Notes under the pieces: generated by a model
The model's input: the letters and a program-made list of their open reading frames with translations, nothing else
Database searches by the model: none
Told to the model about the DNA's origin: nothing
Position numbers and translations under genes: made by a program
Part shown: positions 1-6,216 of the stretch, in pieces
How the letters are laid out: every line of letters starts with the position of its first letter
How positions within the stretch are numbered: position 1 is the first letter of the stretch
Source: JANNGC01 sp043758205
Lineage (GTDB): Bacteria > Verrucomicrobiota > Verrucomicrobiia > Limisphaerales > SIBH01
NCBI GenBank assembly: GCA_043758205.1
Contig: JAYVNY010000190.1
Coordinates: 1 to 11,643, forward strand
Length of the DNA: 11,643 nt
Reading direction: 5' to 3'

Positions 1-60
1 CGGGCCGCGAACGCGGTGCGCGACTGGCCGGATCGAGATTTGTTCAGCGCATGGAAGTGA
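1..60 (+). CDS. C-terminal end of an unidentified gene (partial)
   Basis: The first frame is open from the left edge to a TGA at 58-60 and encodes 19 residues ending DWPDRDLFSAWK. The Ala-rich run followed by a WPD motif resembles the ends of HEAT-like repeats found in PVC-group heme-binding proteins, which would suit the dehydrogenase next door. That resemblance is weak and rests on too few residues to name a family. The next gene starts 148 bases downstream across a repeat, so the two need not share a transcript. Frame 2 is also open here, so even the choice of frame is moderate. Confidence 0.4.
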   Translation, partial: RAANAVRDWPDRDLFSAWK

Positions 61-74
61 CCGTTGGGTGCGCC

Positions 75-149
75 TGGGAGCGCCGGCCTCTTGCCCGCAC
101 GTTTTGACCGTCAGCCTTTGAACACGCCGGCTGGAAGCGGGCGCTCCCA
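75..149. repeat. Inverted pair of REP-like palindromic repeats
   Basis: Bases 75-84 (TGGGAGCGCC) are a perfect inverted match to 140-149. The similarity continues inward imperfectly, so the arms are about 29 bases each (75-103 and 121-149) with 22 of 29 positions matching. Each arm looks like one copy of a unit of the form GGGAGCGC-GGC-T-C--GCC-GC. A related unit recurs in the gap before the prepilin gene (around 4700-4726). The element lies wholly in the gap before the dehydrogenase gene. Reading a gene start upstream of 208 would wrongly translate it into protein. Confidence 0.6.
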
Positions 150-207
150 AGGCATGAGGCAGCACCTTTCGGCTCGACGCTCGCTCTCACCACGGTACGT
201 TCGCGGC

Positions 208-1812
208 ATGTTTCGCCCGCTGGTTTTCATGAGTTTGCTTTGCGCCGCCGTGTGGCCCTCTCGGGCGGCGGAAGAATCCAAGTCCGCGCTCCTCGTGAAG
301 GGCAAATTGCTCTACCTCCAGCACTGCGTGATCTGCCATCAGGGCGCGGGCCAAGGCACGCCGGGCACTTTTCCACCGCTCGCAAAGTCCGACTACTTGA
401 TGGCGAAACCCGAGCACGGCATTCGCGCGGTGGTCGAGGGGTTGTCGGAGCGCATCACGGTCAACGGTTCCAATTACCACAATACGATGCCGCCGATTTT
501 GCTCACGGACGAGCAGGTCGCGGCGGCGCTGACCTTCGTGCGCGGCGCGTGGAATGCAGCGGAGGATGTCATCACACCGGCCCAGGTCGCCACGGTGCGC
601 GCGAAGTCGCGGTTCAAAACTTACGAGGCATTGAAGGCGGCGGCGGATTATGCCCCACTGCCGAAACCGCCCGAGGGCTTCACGATTCGCGAGGTCACGC
701 GCTTCACCGAGAATCCCGTGAAGCTCGCGCTCAAGCCCGGCGCGCGTGATCTTTACGTGGTGAGCAGCCCCGGGAACATCTGGCGCGTCGAGACCGGCGG
801 ACGCACCACGCAGGTTTTGCGCGGCGCGGATTATCTGGAGCCGAAGCGCGGCGGCGCGGATGTGCAGGGATTCACCTTCGACAAAACCGGACGGCTGTTC
901 GTCAGCTCGAACCGGCGTCTGGAAGACACTCAACCGTTCGTGACGAACGAGGTGACGATTTACCGCAGCGCGAGCGCGGCACAGCCCTTCGTGCTGGAGC
1001 CGTATCTGCGGGCTTACTACCCGTGGGGCATCGGTGGATTTAATCACGGCGCGAACCAGATCGCGCAGGGGCCGGACGGGTTCATCTACCTGACGAGCGG
1101 CGCGCGCACGGACGGCAACGAGCCGGGCCGCAATGCGCGCTACTTCGAGGGCGGTGAAGTGGAGCTGACCGCGGGTGTGTGGCGTTTCCCGGCGGACGGC
1201 GCGAGCGCGCCGGAGATTTTTGCGCGCGGCCTGCGGAACGCGTTCGGCTTCTGCTGGAATGAGCGCGGCGAAATGTTCGCCACGGACAACGGGCCGGACG
1301 CGGACCTGCCGGAGGAGTTGAATGTGCTGGAGCGCGGAAAACATTATGGCTTCCCGCACCAGTTCGGCGGCGGCACGAACAAGCCCTACGCCTACACGCC
1401 GGAGGCGCGGGCGGGGCAGCACTTCATCCGTCCGGTGGTAAACCTCGGCCCGGCGGGCCGTCCCGACGAGAACACCATTTCCACCTTTCATCCGCACTCG
1501 TCGCCGGCAGGAATCATGTATTGCGGCGAGAATGCTCCGGCCAGTTTGCGCGGCAGTTTCCTCGTCACGCGCTACGGGAATTTGCTCAGGCGCGATCCCG
1601 ACGTGGGCTTCGACCTCCTGCAAATGCGCGTGCAGAAAACCGCGACCGGGTACGAGTCTAAAACGACGACGTGGCTCACACCGCTCGCGCGCCCGATTGA
1701 CGTGGCGCTCCATCGCGGCGCGATTTACGTGCTCGAATACACGCGTCCCGTGAACCACAAGGGCGACGTGCCGATGCTGCCGGGGCGGCTGCTGGAACTG
1801 CGCACGAAGTAA
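208..1812 (+). CDS. Secreted cytochrome c / glucose-sorbosone dehydrogenase-like fusion protein
   Basis: This 534-residue protein starts at the ATG at 208, which opens a clear Sec signal peptide (MFRPLVFMSLLCAAVWPSRA, cleavage near residue 20). The frame extends upstream to 64, but that part translates the repeat. Residues 30-115 form a class I cytochrome c: heme motif CVICH at 40-44, with M94 in NTMPP as the likely axial ligand. From about 155 to 534 it is a beta-propeller of the PQQ/GSDH (sorbosone dehydrogenase) type, with NHGANQ (279-284), GPDGFIYLTSG (288-298), ARGLRNAFGF (339-348), ATDNGPD (358-364), YGFPH (380-384) and HSSPAGI (430-436). H280 is a candidate catalytic base by analogy with soluble glucose dehydrogenase. 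It probably oxidises a sugar or related alcohol in the periplasm and passes electrons to its own heme. Substrate and cofactor cannot be read from the sequence. No convincing ribosome binding site is visible. Confidence 0.85.
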   Translation: MFRPLVFMSLLCAAVWPSRAAEESKSALLVKGKLLYLQHCVICHQGAGQGTPGTFPPLAKSDYLMAKPEHGIRAVVEGLSERITVNGSNYHNTMPPILLTDEQVAAALTFVRGAWNAAEDVITPAQVATVRAKSRFKTYEALKAAADYAPLPKPPEGFTIREVTRFTENPVKLALKPGARDLYVVSSPGNIWRVETGGRTTQVLRGADYLEPKRGGADVQGFTFDKTGRLFVSSNRRLEDTQPFVTNEVTIYRSASAAQPFVLEPYLRAYYPWGIGGFNHGANQIAQGPDGFIYLTSGARTDGNEPGRNARYFEGGEVELTAGVWRFPADGASAPEIFARGLRNAFGFCWNERGEMFATDNGPDADLPEELNVLERGKHYGFPHQFGGGTNKPYAYTPEARAGQHFIRPVVNLGPAGRPDENTISTFHPHSSPAGIMYCGENAPASLRGSFLVTRYGNLLRRDPDVGFDLLQMRVQKTATGYESKTTTWLTPLARPIDVALHRGAIYVLEYTRPVNHKGDVPMLPGRLLELRTK

Positions 1813-1825
1813 AAGCGGCGTGTGC

Positions 1826-1853
1826 GGCGCGTGGACATTCTTGTCCAAGCGCC
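1826..1853. other. Strong GC-rich hairpin after the dehydrogenase gene
   Basis: GGCGC (1826-1830) pairs with GCGCC (1849-1853), and TGGACA (1832-1837) pairs with TGTCCA (1842-1847). There is one G/A mismatch between the stems and a TTCT loop. It begins 14 bases after the dehydrogenase stop codon, so it may protect the 3' end or help stop transcription. No T-run follows, so it is not a classical intrinsic terminator. It may also be a copy of a dispersed repeat. Confidence 0.5.
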
Positions 1854-1886
1854 GGGAGACTCCGTCACACGCTCGTGGCTGTCCTT

Positions 1887-1920
1887 CTCTCAACTCTCAA
1901 CTTTCAAGCCTCAACCTCTC
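1887..1920 (+). repeat. Degenerate short tandem repeat, CTCAACT-like
   Basis: A purine-poor stretch before tlyA repeats the heptamer CTCAACT about four times with drift (CTCAACT, CTCAACT, TTCAAGC, CTCAACC). It has almost no G, unlike everything around it. It lies just upstream of the preferred tlyA start at 1939, in the place a leader would occupy. No function is evident. Confidence 0.4.
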
Positions 1921-1938
1921 TGTGGCAGCGTCGCGCGC

Positions 1939-2685
1939 GTGCGGGCGCGGCTGGATCAAATTCTCGTCGAACGCGGCTTGTGTGAAAGCCGCGAGAAGGC
2001 GAAGCGCGCCATCATGGCTGGCGCGGTGCGCGTGAACGGACAGGTCGCCGCCAAGGCCAGCGAGGGCGTGCGCGAGTCGGACTGCGTGGAACTGACAGCG
2101 GGCGACAAATTCGTCAGCCGCGGCGGCCACAAGCTGGAGCACGCGCTGGAATATTTTCACATCGCCGTGTGCGGCCTGACCGCCATTGATCTCGGCGCGT
2201 CCACCGGCGGCTTCACGGACTGTCTGTTGCAACGCGGCGCGGCGCGCGTCTTCGCCGTGGATGTGGGCCAGGGCCAGTTGGCGTGGACATTGCGGCAAGA
2301 CCCGCGCGTGGTCGTGATGGAAAAAGTCAACGCGCGCACGCTGACGCCGACGCAATTTTCCCCGCCCTTTTCTCCCGCCGATCTCGTGGTCATTGATTGC
2401 TCGTTCATCTCGCTGCGGAAGATTTTGCCGCCCGCGATTGCATTGGTGCGGCCCTTGGGTAAGGTCGTCGCGCTCATCAAGCCCCAGTTCGAAGCGGGCA
2501 AGGAAGAGGCGGATCGCGGCGCGGGCGTGATCACGGACCCGGCGGTTCATGCGCGCGTTTTGCGTGAGCTGGAAGAGTTCGTGGGGCAGATGAGCGAGGT
2601 AACGTGGCGCAGCGTGACGGAGTCGCCGCTGCTCGGTCCGGCGGGCAACAAAGAATTTCTCGTATTGATTGAAAAGCACGGGTGA
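1939..2685 (+). CDS. tlyA: TlyA family rRNA (cytidine-2'-O)-methyltransferase
   Basis: A GTG at 1939 gives 248 residues beginning (V)RARLDQILVERGL, the usual TlyA N-terminus. The frame also has a GTG at 1822, but that would add 39 residues encoded by the hairpin and the CTCAACT repeat, so it is rejected. Residues 1-60 form an S4 RNA-binding domain (SREKAKRAIMAGAVRVNG). Residues 58-248 form an FtsJ-type methyltransferase with FVSRGGHKL (58-66), the SAM-binding loop DLGASTGGFTD (84-94), VDVGQGQL (108-115), VIDCSFISL (151-159) and ALIKPQFEAG (178-187). K65, D153, K181 and E239 fit the family's K-D-K-E catalytic set. Characterised homologues methylate 2'-OH groups in 16S and 23S rRNA and affect capreomycin sensitivity; the old 'hemolysin' label is doubtful. 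The next gene, nadK, overlaps its 3' end by 17 bases, so the two are probably cotranscribed. Confidence 0.93.
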   Translation: MRARLDQILVERGLCESREKAKRAIMAGAVRVNGQVAAKASEGVRESDCVELTAGDKFVSRGGHKLEHALEYFHIAVCGLTAIDLGASTGGFTDCLLQRGAARVFAVDVGQGQLAWTLRQDPRVVVMEKVNARTLTPTQFSPPFSPADLVVIDCSFISLRKILPPAIALVRPLGKVVALIKPQFEAGKEEADRGAGVITDPAVHARVLRELEEFVGQMSEVTWRSVTESPLLGPAGNKEFLVLIEKHG

Positions 2686-3553
2686 CAAAATCCGCAGCGT
2701 CGGACTGCTGGCCAACTCCGGCAAGACCTCCAGCCGCACGCTGGTGCAAAACGCGGCGCGGCTCATCGAAGGCAGCGGGCGCAAGCTCTTCTGCGATGAC
2801 GCCACCGCCAAACTCGCCGGGCTGAACTGCGCCTCTGTTCCCGACTACCGCGCACTCGCCGAGAAGGTGGACTTGGTGCTCGTCTTCGGTGGCGACGGCA
2901 CGATGCTCCGCGTGGCGCGCGACCTCGCGGGATTGAAGACAGTGATCCTGGGCGTGAAAGTCGGCGGACTGGGTTTCCTCACCGCGATTCAAGCGCACGA
3001 GCTGTCGGCGGCACTGGAACAAATCTGGGCGGGAGATTATCGCGTCGAGTCGCGTCCGCTCATCCAGGCCACGGGCCGCGCGCAGGGCAAAACTATTTCC
3101 GAACTCGCGCTGAATGATTTCGTGATCAGCCGCGGCGCGACCTCGCGCCTGATTCAACTGGCCGTGACCGTGGGCGAGGAGGAACTCACGCGCTACCGCT
3201 GCGACGGATTGATCATCAGCTCGCCCACCGGCTCGACGGCCTACTCGCTCGCGGCGGGCGGCGCGGTGGTGAGTCCGGACGCGGCGGTGTTCACGCTCAC
3301 GCCAATTTGTCCGCACACGCTCTCGAACCGCTCGGTCATCGTCCCGTTGAACTCGGTGGTGAAAGTCACCGTGGTCAGCGAGCGGGTGGACACGATTCTG
3401 ACGGCGGACGGGCAGGTGCAGATCCCGTTGAGCACCGGGGACTTCGTGCAGATTCGGAAGAGCCGGCACGCGGTGCGGCTGCTGCGGCTGCGCGGGAGTT
3501 CATTTTTCCAGACCTTGCGGCAGAAGCTGCACTGGAGCGGATCGAACATCTGA
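2669..3553 (+). CDS. nadK: NAD kinase
   Basis: This 294-residue protein matches the usual NAD kinase length (about 290). It phosphorylates NAD to NADP with ATP or polyphosphate in the cytoplasm. Visible motifs are GLLANSGK near the N-terminus, the diphosphate-binding GGDGT (74-78), GVKVGGLGFLT (95-105), ALND (147-150) for nucleotide recognition, and YRCDGLIISSPTGSTAY (176-192). These are followed by GGAVVSPD and TPICPHTLSNRSVIV near the C-terminal half. The likely start is TTG at 2669, inside the end of tlyA; no ATG or GTG lies in frame before the conserved core. The overlap suggests translational coupling to tlyA. A tlyA-nadK neighbourhood is known elsewhere, for example in Mycobacterium, where recN follows. 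Here a regulator follows instead. Confidence 0.95.
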   Translation: MKSTGDKIRSVGLLANSGKTSSRTLVQNAARLIEGSGRKLFCDDATAKLAGLNCASVPDYRALAEKVDLVLVFGGDGTMLRVARDLAGLKTVILGVKVGGLGFLTAIQAHELSAALEQIWAGDYRVESRPLIQATGRAQGKTISELALNDFVISRGATSRLIQLAVTVGEEELTRYRCDGLIISSPTGSTAYSLAAGGAVVSPDAAVFTLTPICPHTLSNRSVIVPLNSVVKVTVVSERVDTILTADGQVQIPLSTGDFVQIRKSRHAVRLLRLRGSSFFQTLRQKLHWSGSNI

Positions 3554-3563
3554 TTTCCAACGC

Positions 3564-4577
3564 ATGGTCAAACTGAAAGACATCGCGGCGCGCGCAGGCG
3601 TGTCGATCATGACCGTGTCGAAGGCACTGCGCGACAAGAAGGACATCTCGGCGGAGATGCGCGCACGCATCCACCAGATCGCCACCGAAATGGGTTACGT
3701 GCCGGACCTCTCGGCGCAACTCATGCGCAGCGGCAAGTCGAAGCTCTTCGGACTCATCATCTCGGCGGCGACGAATCCGATTTACGCGCGCATCGTGATG
3801 GCGCTGGAGGAGCGCGCGCACGACCTCGGCTACGATTTGATCCTCGCGCATTCGCTCAACCAGACTTCGCGCGAGGAATTCTGCATCCGGCGGATGCTCA
3901 CGCGGCGCGTGGATGGATTGTTCATCACGCCCGTTTATCGGCTCGGGCCCCGCGCGCCGGCGTATCAGGAAATCCAGCGGCTGAAAGTGCCGACGGTCAT
4001 TCTCGGTCATCGCGGTTTGTTTTGCAGCGACTTCGCCAACGTGGAGACGGACGACATCGCCGCCAGTTTCGCGATGACGAAGCACTTGATCGAGTTGGGC
4101 CACAAGCGCATCGCGTATTTCACCGGCCCGCCCGTTTCGCCCTCCGCGCAGGAACGCTACGAAGGCTACCGCCGCGCCATGCGTGAAGCGGGCTTGGAAC
4201 TCGACGACAAACTTGTCTTCAACGCTGGCAGCACCATCGAGGAAGGCGAGAAAGCCGCGCTACAGATGCTCAATGAAAATCCGCACGCCACCGCCGTGCA
4301 GGCCACGAACGATCTCGTGGCCATCGGCGCGGCGGACGTGCTGCTCAATCAGGGCCTCAAGATTCCCGGTCAGATTTCCGTGGCGGGCTTTGGAAACATT
4401 TTAACGAGCGAATACTTCCGCGTGCCGCTCACGACCATTCGCCAGCCCAAGCTCCGGCTCGGCTACGCCGCGATGGATTTGATGCTGGCGCTCCACGAGG
4501 GCAAACCGGCGGAGAGCCGGAGGTTGCGCGCGGAGGTCATCGTGCGCGCGAGCACGGCGGCGCCGGCGGGGAAGTAG
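3564..4577 (+). CDS. LacI/GalR-family transcriptional regulator
   Basis: A 337-residue protein with full LacI-family architecture. Residues 2-24 are the helix-turn-helix (KLKDIAARAGVSIMTVSKAL), with I15 and M16 at the positions that read the operator half-site. Residues 45-57 are the hinge (YVPDLSAQLMRSG). Residues 60-330 form a periplasmic-binding-protein-like sensor that begins LFGLIISAATNPIY. Later signatures include HLIELGHKRIAYFTGP (174-189), ERYEGYRRAMREAG (197-210), ATNDLVAIGAADVL (247-260) and PLTTIRQP (288-295). The usual GFD of the ISV-GFD motif is GFG here (275-277), so one ligand-pocket acid is missing. The gene starts 10 bases after nadK and is probably in the same transcript, although it is functionally unrelated to it. 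The ligand is likely a sugar or nucleoside by family, but no target operon is present nearby to name it. Confidence 0.92.
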   Translation: MVKLKDIAARAGVSIMTVSKALRDKKDISAEMRARIHQIATEMGYVPDLSAQLMRSGKSKLFGLIISAATNPIYARIVMALEERAHDLGYDLILAHSLNQTSREEFCIRRMLTRRVDGLFITPVYRLGPRAPAYQEIQRLKVPTVILGHRGLFCSDFANVETDDIAASFAMTKHLIELGHKRIAYFTGPPVSPSAQERYEGYRRAMREAGLELDDKLVFNAGSTIEEGEKAALQMLNENPHATAVQATNDLVAIGAADVLLNQGLKIPGQISVAGFGNILTSEYFRVPLTTIRQPKLRLGYAAMDLMLALHEGKPAESRRLRAEVIVRASTAAPAGK

Positions 4578-4621
4578 TCATCCGTGATCCGCCACCGATT
4601 TCCTTCGTGGCACAGGCTGTT

Positions 4622-4726
4622 AAGGCCCGGGCCAGCCCGCAGCAAGCCTCGAAGTTGGGGCAGTTCAATCCGTGTTCACACCGCTCCTCGTCACACATTG
4701 CTGCGGGCTGGAAAGCCCGCGCTCCC
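4622..4726. repeat. Second inverted pair of REP-like repeats
   Basis: CCAGCCCGCAGCAA at 4632-4645 is a perfect 14-base inverted match to 4698-4711, with 52 bases between. The right copy also makes a tight local hairpin: GCGGGCT (4703-4709), loop GGAA, AGCCCGC (4714-4720). It then ends GCGCTCCC, the same end as the repeat copies near 75-149. Either the long stem or the local hairpin can form, but not both fully. This is most of the gap between the regulator and the prepilin gene. Confidence 0.6.
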
Positions 4727-4728
4727 GA

Positions 4729-4753
4729 TGTTGATAACATCCTGTTCACAACC
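4729..4753. promoter_or_regulatory. Paired GTT-NNN-AAC dyads, possible operator
   Basis: A 15-base perfect dyad, GATGTTGATAACATC, spans 4727-4741. A second dyad of the same form, GTTCACAAC, lies at 4744-4752, its start 14 bases after that of GTTGATAAC (4730). The pair sits 60-90 bases before the prepilin-like gene, a normal place for an operator. The regulator gene ends 150 bases upstream, but this dyad lacks the central CG common in LacI-family operators. No link between the two is shown. It could also be a tail of the neighbouring repeat. Confidence 0.3.
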
Positions 4754-4815
4754 GCTGGCAACTCAGGCTTGCACTTCAAGTTATTCGCGTCATTTTCTGC
4801 TCTGAACCCGTGAGG

Positions 4816-6021
4816 ATGTCTTCTCAGCGCAGCGTATTTGCGTCCGGCTGTTTGGCCGGACGGCACCTGCGCGCGTTCACGCTGCTGGAGCTGCTCACCA
4901 CCATCGCCATCATTGCGGTGCTCGCGGCACTGCTGCTGCCGGCGTTGCAGAACAGCTATCGCAAAGCGCGTCGCATTGTCTGCACGAGCCAGTTGAAACA
5001 AATCAGCACGGCCTTCTACTCCTGGGCGCATGACCACAACGATCTCTATCCGATGCAGGTTCCGGCGAGCGCAGGCGGCACCAAGGAATTCGCCGAGCAA
5101 ACGGCGTTGAACCCGAACGAGTCGTTCACCCACCGCCATTTTCAAGCCGTGTCGAACGAGCTGCTGGTCGCGAAAGTCCTGCTGTGTCCGGCGGAGAAAA
5201 CGCGCACCGCGGCGCGCGATTTCGAGTCGCTGCGAAACGAGAACGTGAGCTACTGGCTGAACAACGACGCGGTGTTTGGTCATCCGGGTTCGCCGCTGGC
5301 CGGCGACCGAAACGTGCGCACGTCGGGCCGCACGGAGTGGACGTTCGTGCAGTTCGGCGCGGGCGACACGCTGGAATTTTCCGCCGACTTGCACGGGCAT
5401 CGCGGCAACGTGGCCTTCGGCGACACGCATGTGGACACGCTGGACAGCGCGGCGCTGCGGCTGGCCTTCGCGCTGGTCACGAACTCACCGAGTGTGACGC
5501 TCGCGCTGCCCGCGCGTGAGTTGCCGCCGGAGCCGCAGCCCGAAGTGGCGGCGAACACAACGGGTGGAAGTTCCAGCAGTTCCAGCGGTACGGGCGGTGC
5601 GGGCGACGCAGGCCCAGCGGCGGCAAATTCTTCATCCGGTGTCGGCGGCGCGGCGGGATCGGGCGCGGCGAATAATTCAAGCGCGGCTTCTTCGGACCGC
5701 CCGAGCGCGCCCGGAGTCGGTGGCGTGGGCGGCACGCTGGCCGCAGGTGGCGACATGGTGGTGTTCACGCGGCTGGACGGCACGTTCGCCACGTCATCGG
5801 TGCCGCGCCGCTTCACCAATGTCGCCACGCTCTCCGCGCGAGCGCAACCGGCGGAAGTCGGACCCACCCATCCGGTGGTGGAGTTCGTGCAGTCATTCAC
5901 GCGCAAGGCGCAGCGCCAGATCAATTGGCTGCTGTTGATCCTGGCGCTGCTGCTGGCGCTGACCGTGCTGGACAGGATGCGCCGGAAAATGCGCACGCCG
6001 AGACGGCGGGCGCGGGCGTGA
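4816..6021 (+). CDS. Prepilin-like protein with low-complexity linker and C-terminal membrane anchor
   Basis: The 401-residue protein starts at ATG 4816 (GTG 4810 is also in frame). Residues 1-20 are a basic leader, then FTLLELLTTIAIIAVLAALL (21-40). This is a type IV pilin/pseudopilin N-terminus with Glu at +5 and Ala rather than Gly before the cleavage site. Residues 55-215 resemble the globular part of the abundant verrucomicrobial and planctomycete prepilins: C56 and C124, and the terminal motif HGHRGNVAFGDTHVD (193-207). Instead of ending there it continues with a Gly/Ser/Ala-rich linker (249-311), a short block DMVVFTRLDGTFATSSVPRRF (313-333), and a second hydrophobic helix (371-385, WLLLILALLLALTVL) with a strongly basic tail. 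It is likely held in the inner membrane at both ends, which would not suit a polymerising pilin. Its function is unknown. Confidence 0.8.
   Translation: MSSQRSVFASGCLAGRHLRAFTLLELLTTIAIIAVLAALLLPALQNSYRKARRIVCTSQLKQISTAFYSWAHDHNDLYPMQVPASAGGTKEFAEQTALNPNESFTHRHFQAVSNELLVAKVLLCPAEKTRTAARDFESLRNENVSYWLNNDAVFGHPGSPLAGDRNVRTSGRTEWTFVQFGAGDTLEFSADLHGHRGNVAFGDTHVDTLDSAALRLAFALVTNSPSVTLALPARELPPEPQPEVAANTTGGSSSSSSGTGGAGDAGPAAANSSSGVGGAAGSGAANNSSAASSDRPSAPGVGGVGGTLAAGGDMVVFTRLDGTFATSSVPRRFTNVATLSARAQPAEVGPTHPVVEFVQSFTRKAQRQINWLLLILALLLALTVLDRMRRKMRTPRRRARA
4841..4862. other. Perfect 8-bp hairpin at the start of the prepilin-like gene
   Basis: CGTCCGGC (4841-4848) pairs perfectly with GCCGGACG (4855-4862) around a TGTTTG loop. 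It lies 25 bases inside the reading frame, where an mRNA stem could slow early translation. The encoded residues (SGCLAGR) belong to the poorly conserved leader, so the stem is not forced by protein sequence. It may be chance in GC-rich DNA. Confidence 0.35.
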
Positions 6022-6023
6022 CG

Positions 6024-6041
6024 GGCGTCTTCGCCGGTTTT
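6024..6041 (+). terminator. Weak terminator-like stem after the prepilin-like gene
   Basis: GGCG (6024-6027), loop TCTT, CGCC (6032-6035), then GG and TTTT (6038-6041). It starts three bases after the stop codon. The stem is only four base pairs, so termination here is uncertain. Confidence 0.25.
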
Positions 6042-6096
6042 CAATCTGTAAAAAATTTTCCCGCCCGGATTCAACCCCGGCGAGCTGCGTTCGTCT

Positions 6097-6127
6097 GGCT
6101 GGGGCGTAACTTGCCAGCCCCGCTTTT
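6097..6127. other. Intergenic GC hairpin followed by a T-run
   Basis: GGCTGG (6097-6102) pairs with CCAGCC (6114-6119), with an 11-base loop. An alternative pairing uses GGGGC (6101-6105) and GCCCC (6117-6121). A TTTT follows at 6124-6127. It is the main structure in the 195-base gap between the prepilin-like gene and the secreted protein gene. It may be a terminator or another dispersed repeat; the rest of the gap shows nothing I can name. Confidence 0.3.
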
Positions 6128-6216
6128 CCCACGCGCTCAAAACACGAGTTCGGGATGACGGCTCCGTCTCCATTCGTGGTTTTCAACTGCGGTGTTCCCG
6201 TGGTGTAGTGACGCGG

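Noticed and set aside
64..207. Earlier start for the dehydrogenase at 64
   Set aside because: It would translate the inverted repeat and place 48 residues before an otherwise perfect signal peptide at 208.
187..1893. Long minus-strand open frame opposite the dehydrogenase gene
   Set aside because: The translation is Arg/His/Ala-rich with no family motif. It is the expected shadow of a high-GC3 gene whose plus strand has clear cytochrome and propeller motifs.
1822..1938. TlyA start at the GTG at 1822
   Set aside because: The extra 39 residues come from a hairpin and a tandem repeat. Family members begin at the S4 domain, which matches the GTG at 1939.
1939..2685. TlyA as a hemolysin toxin
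   Set aside because: The S4 plus FtsJ architecture and the K-D-K-E set point to an rRNA methyltransferase. The hemolysin name is historical.
4584..4813. Two overlapping small plus-strand frames in the gap before the prepilin-like gene
   Set aside because: Both translate repeat and dyad sequence, lack a ribosome binding site and show no plausible protein composition.
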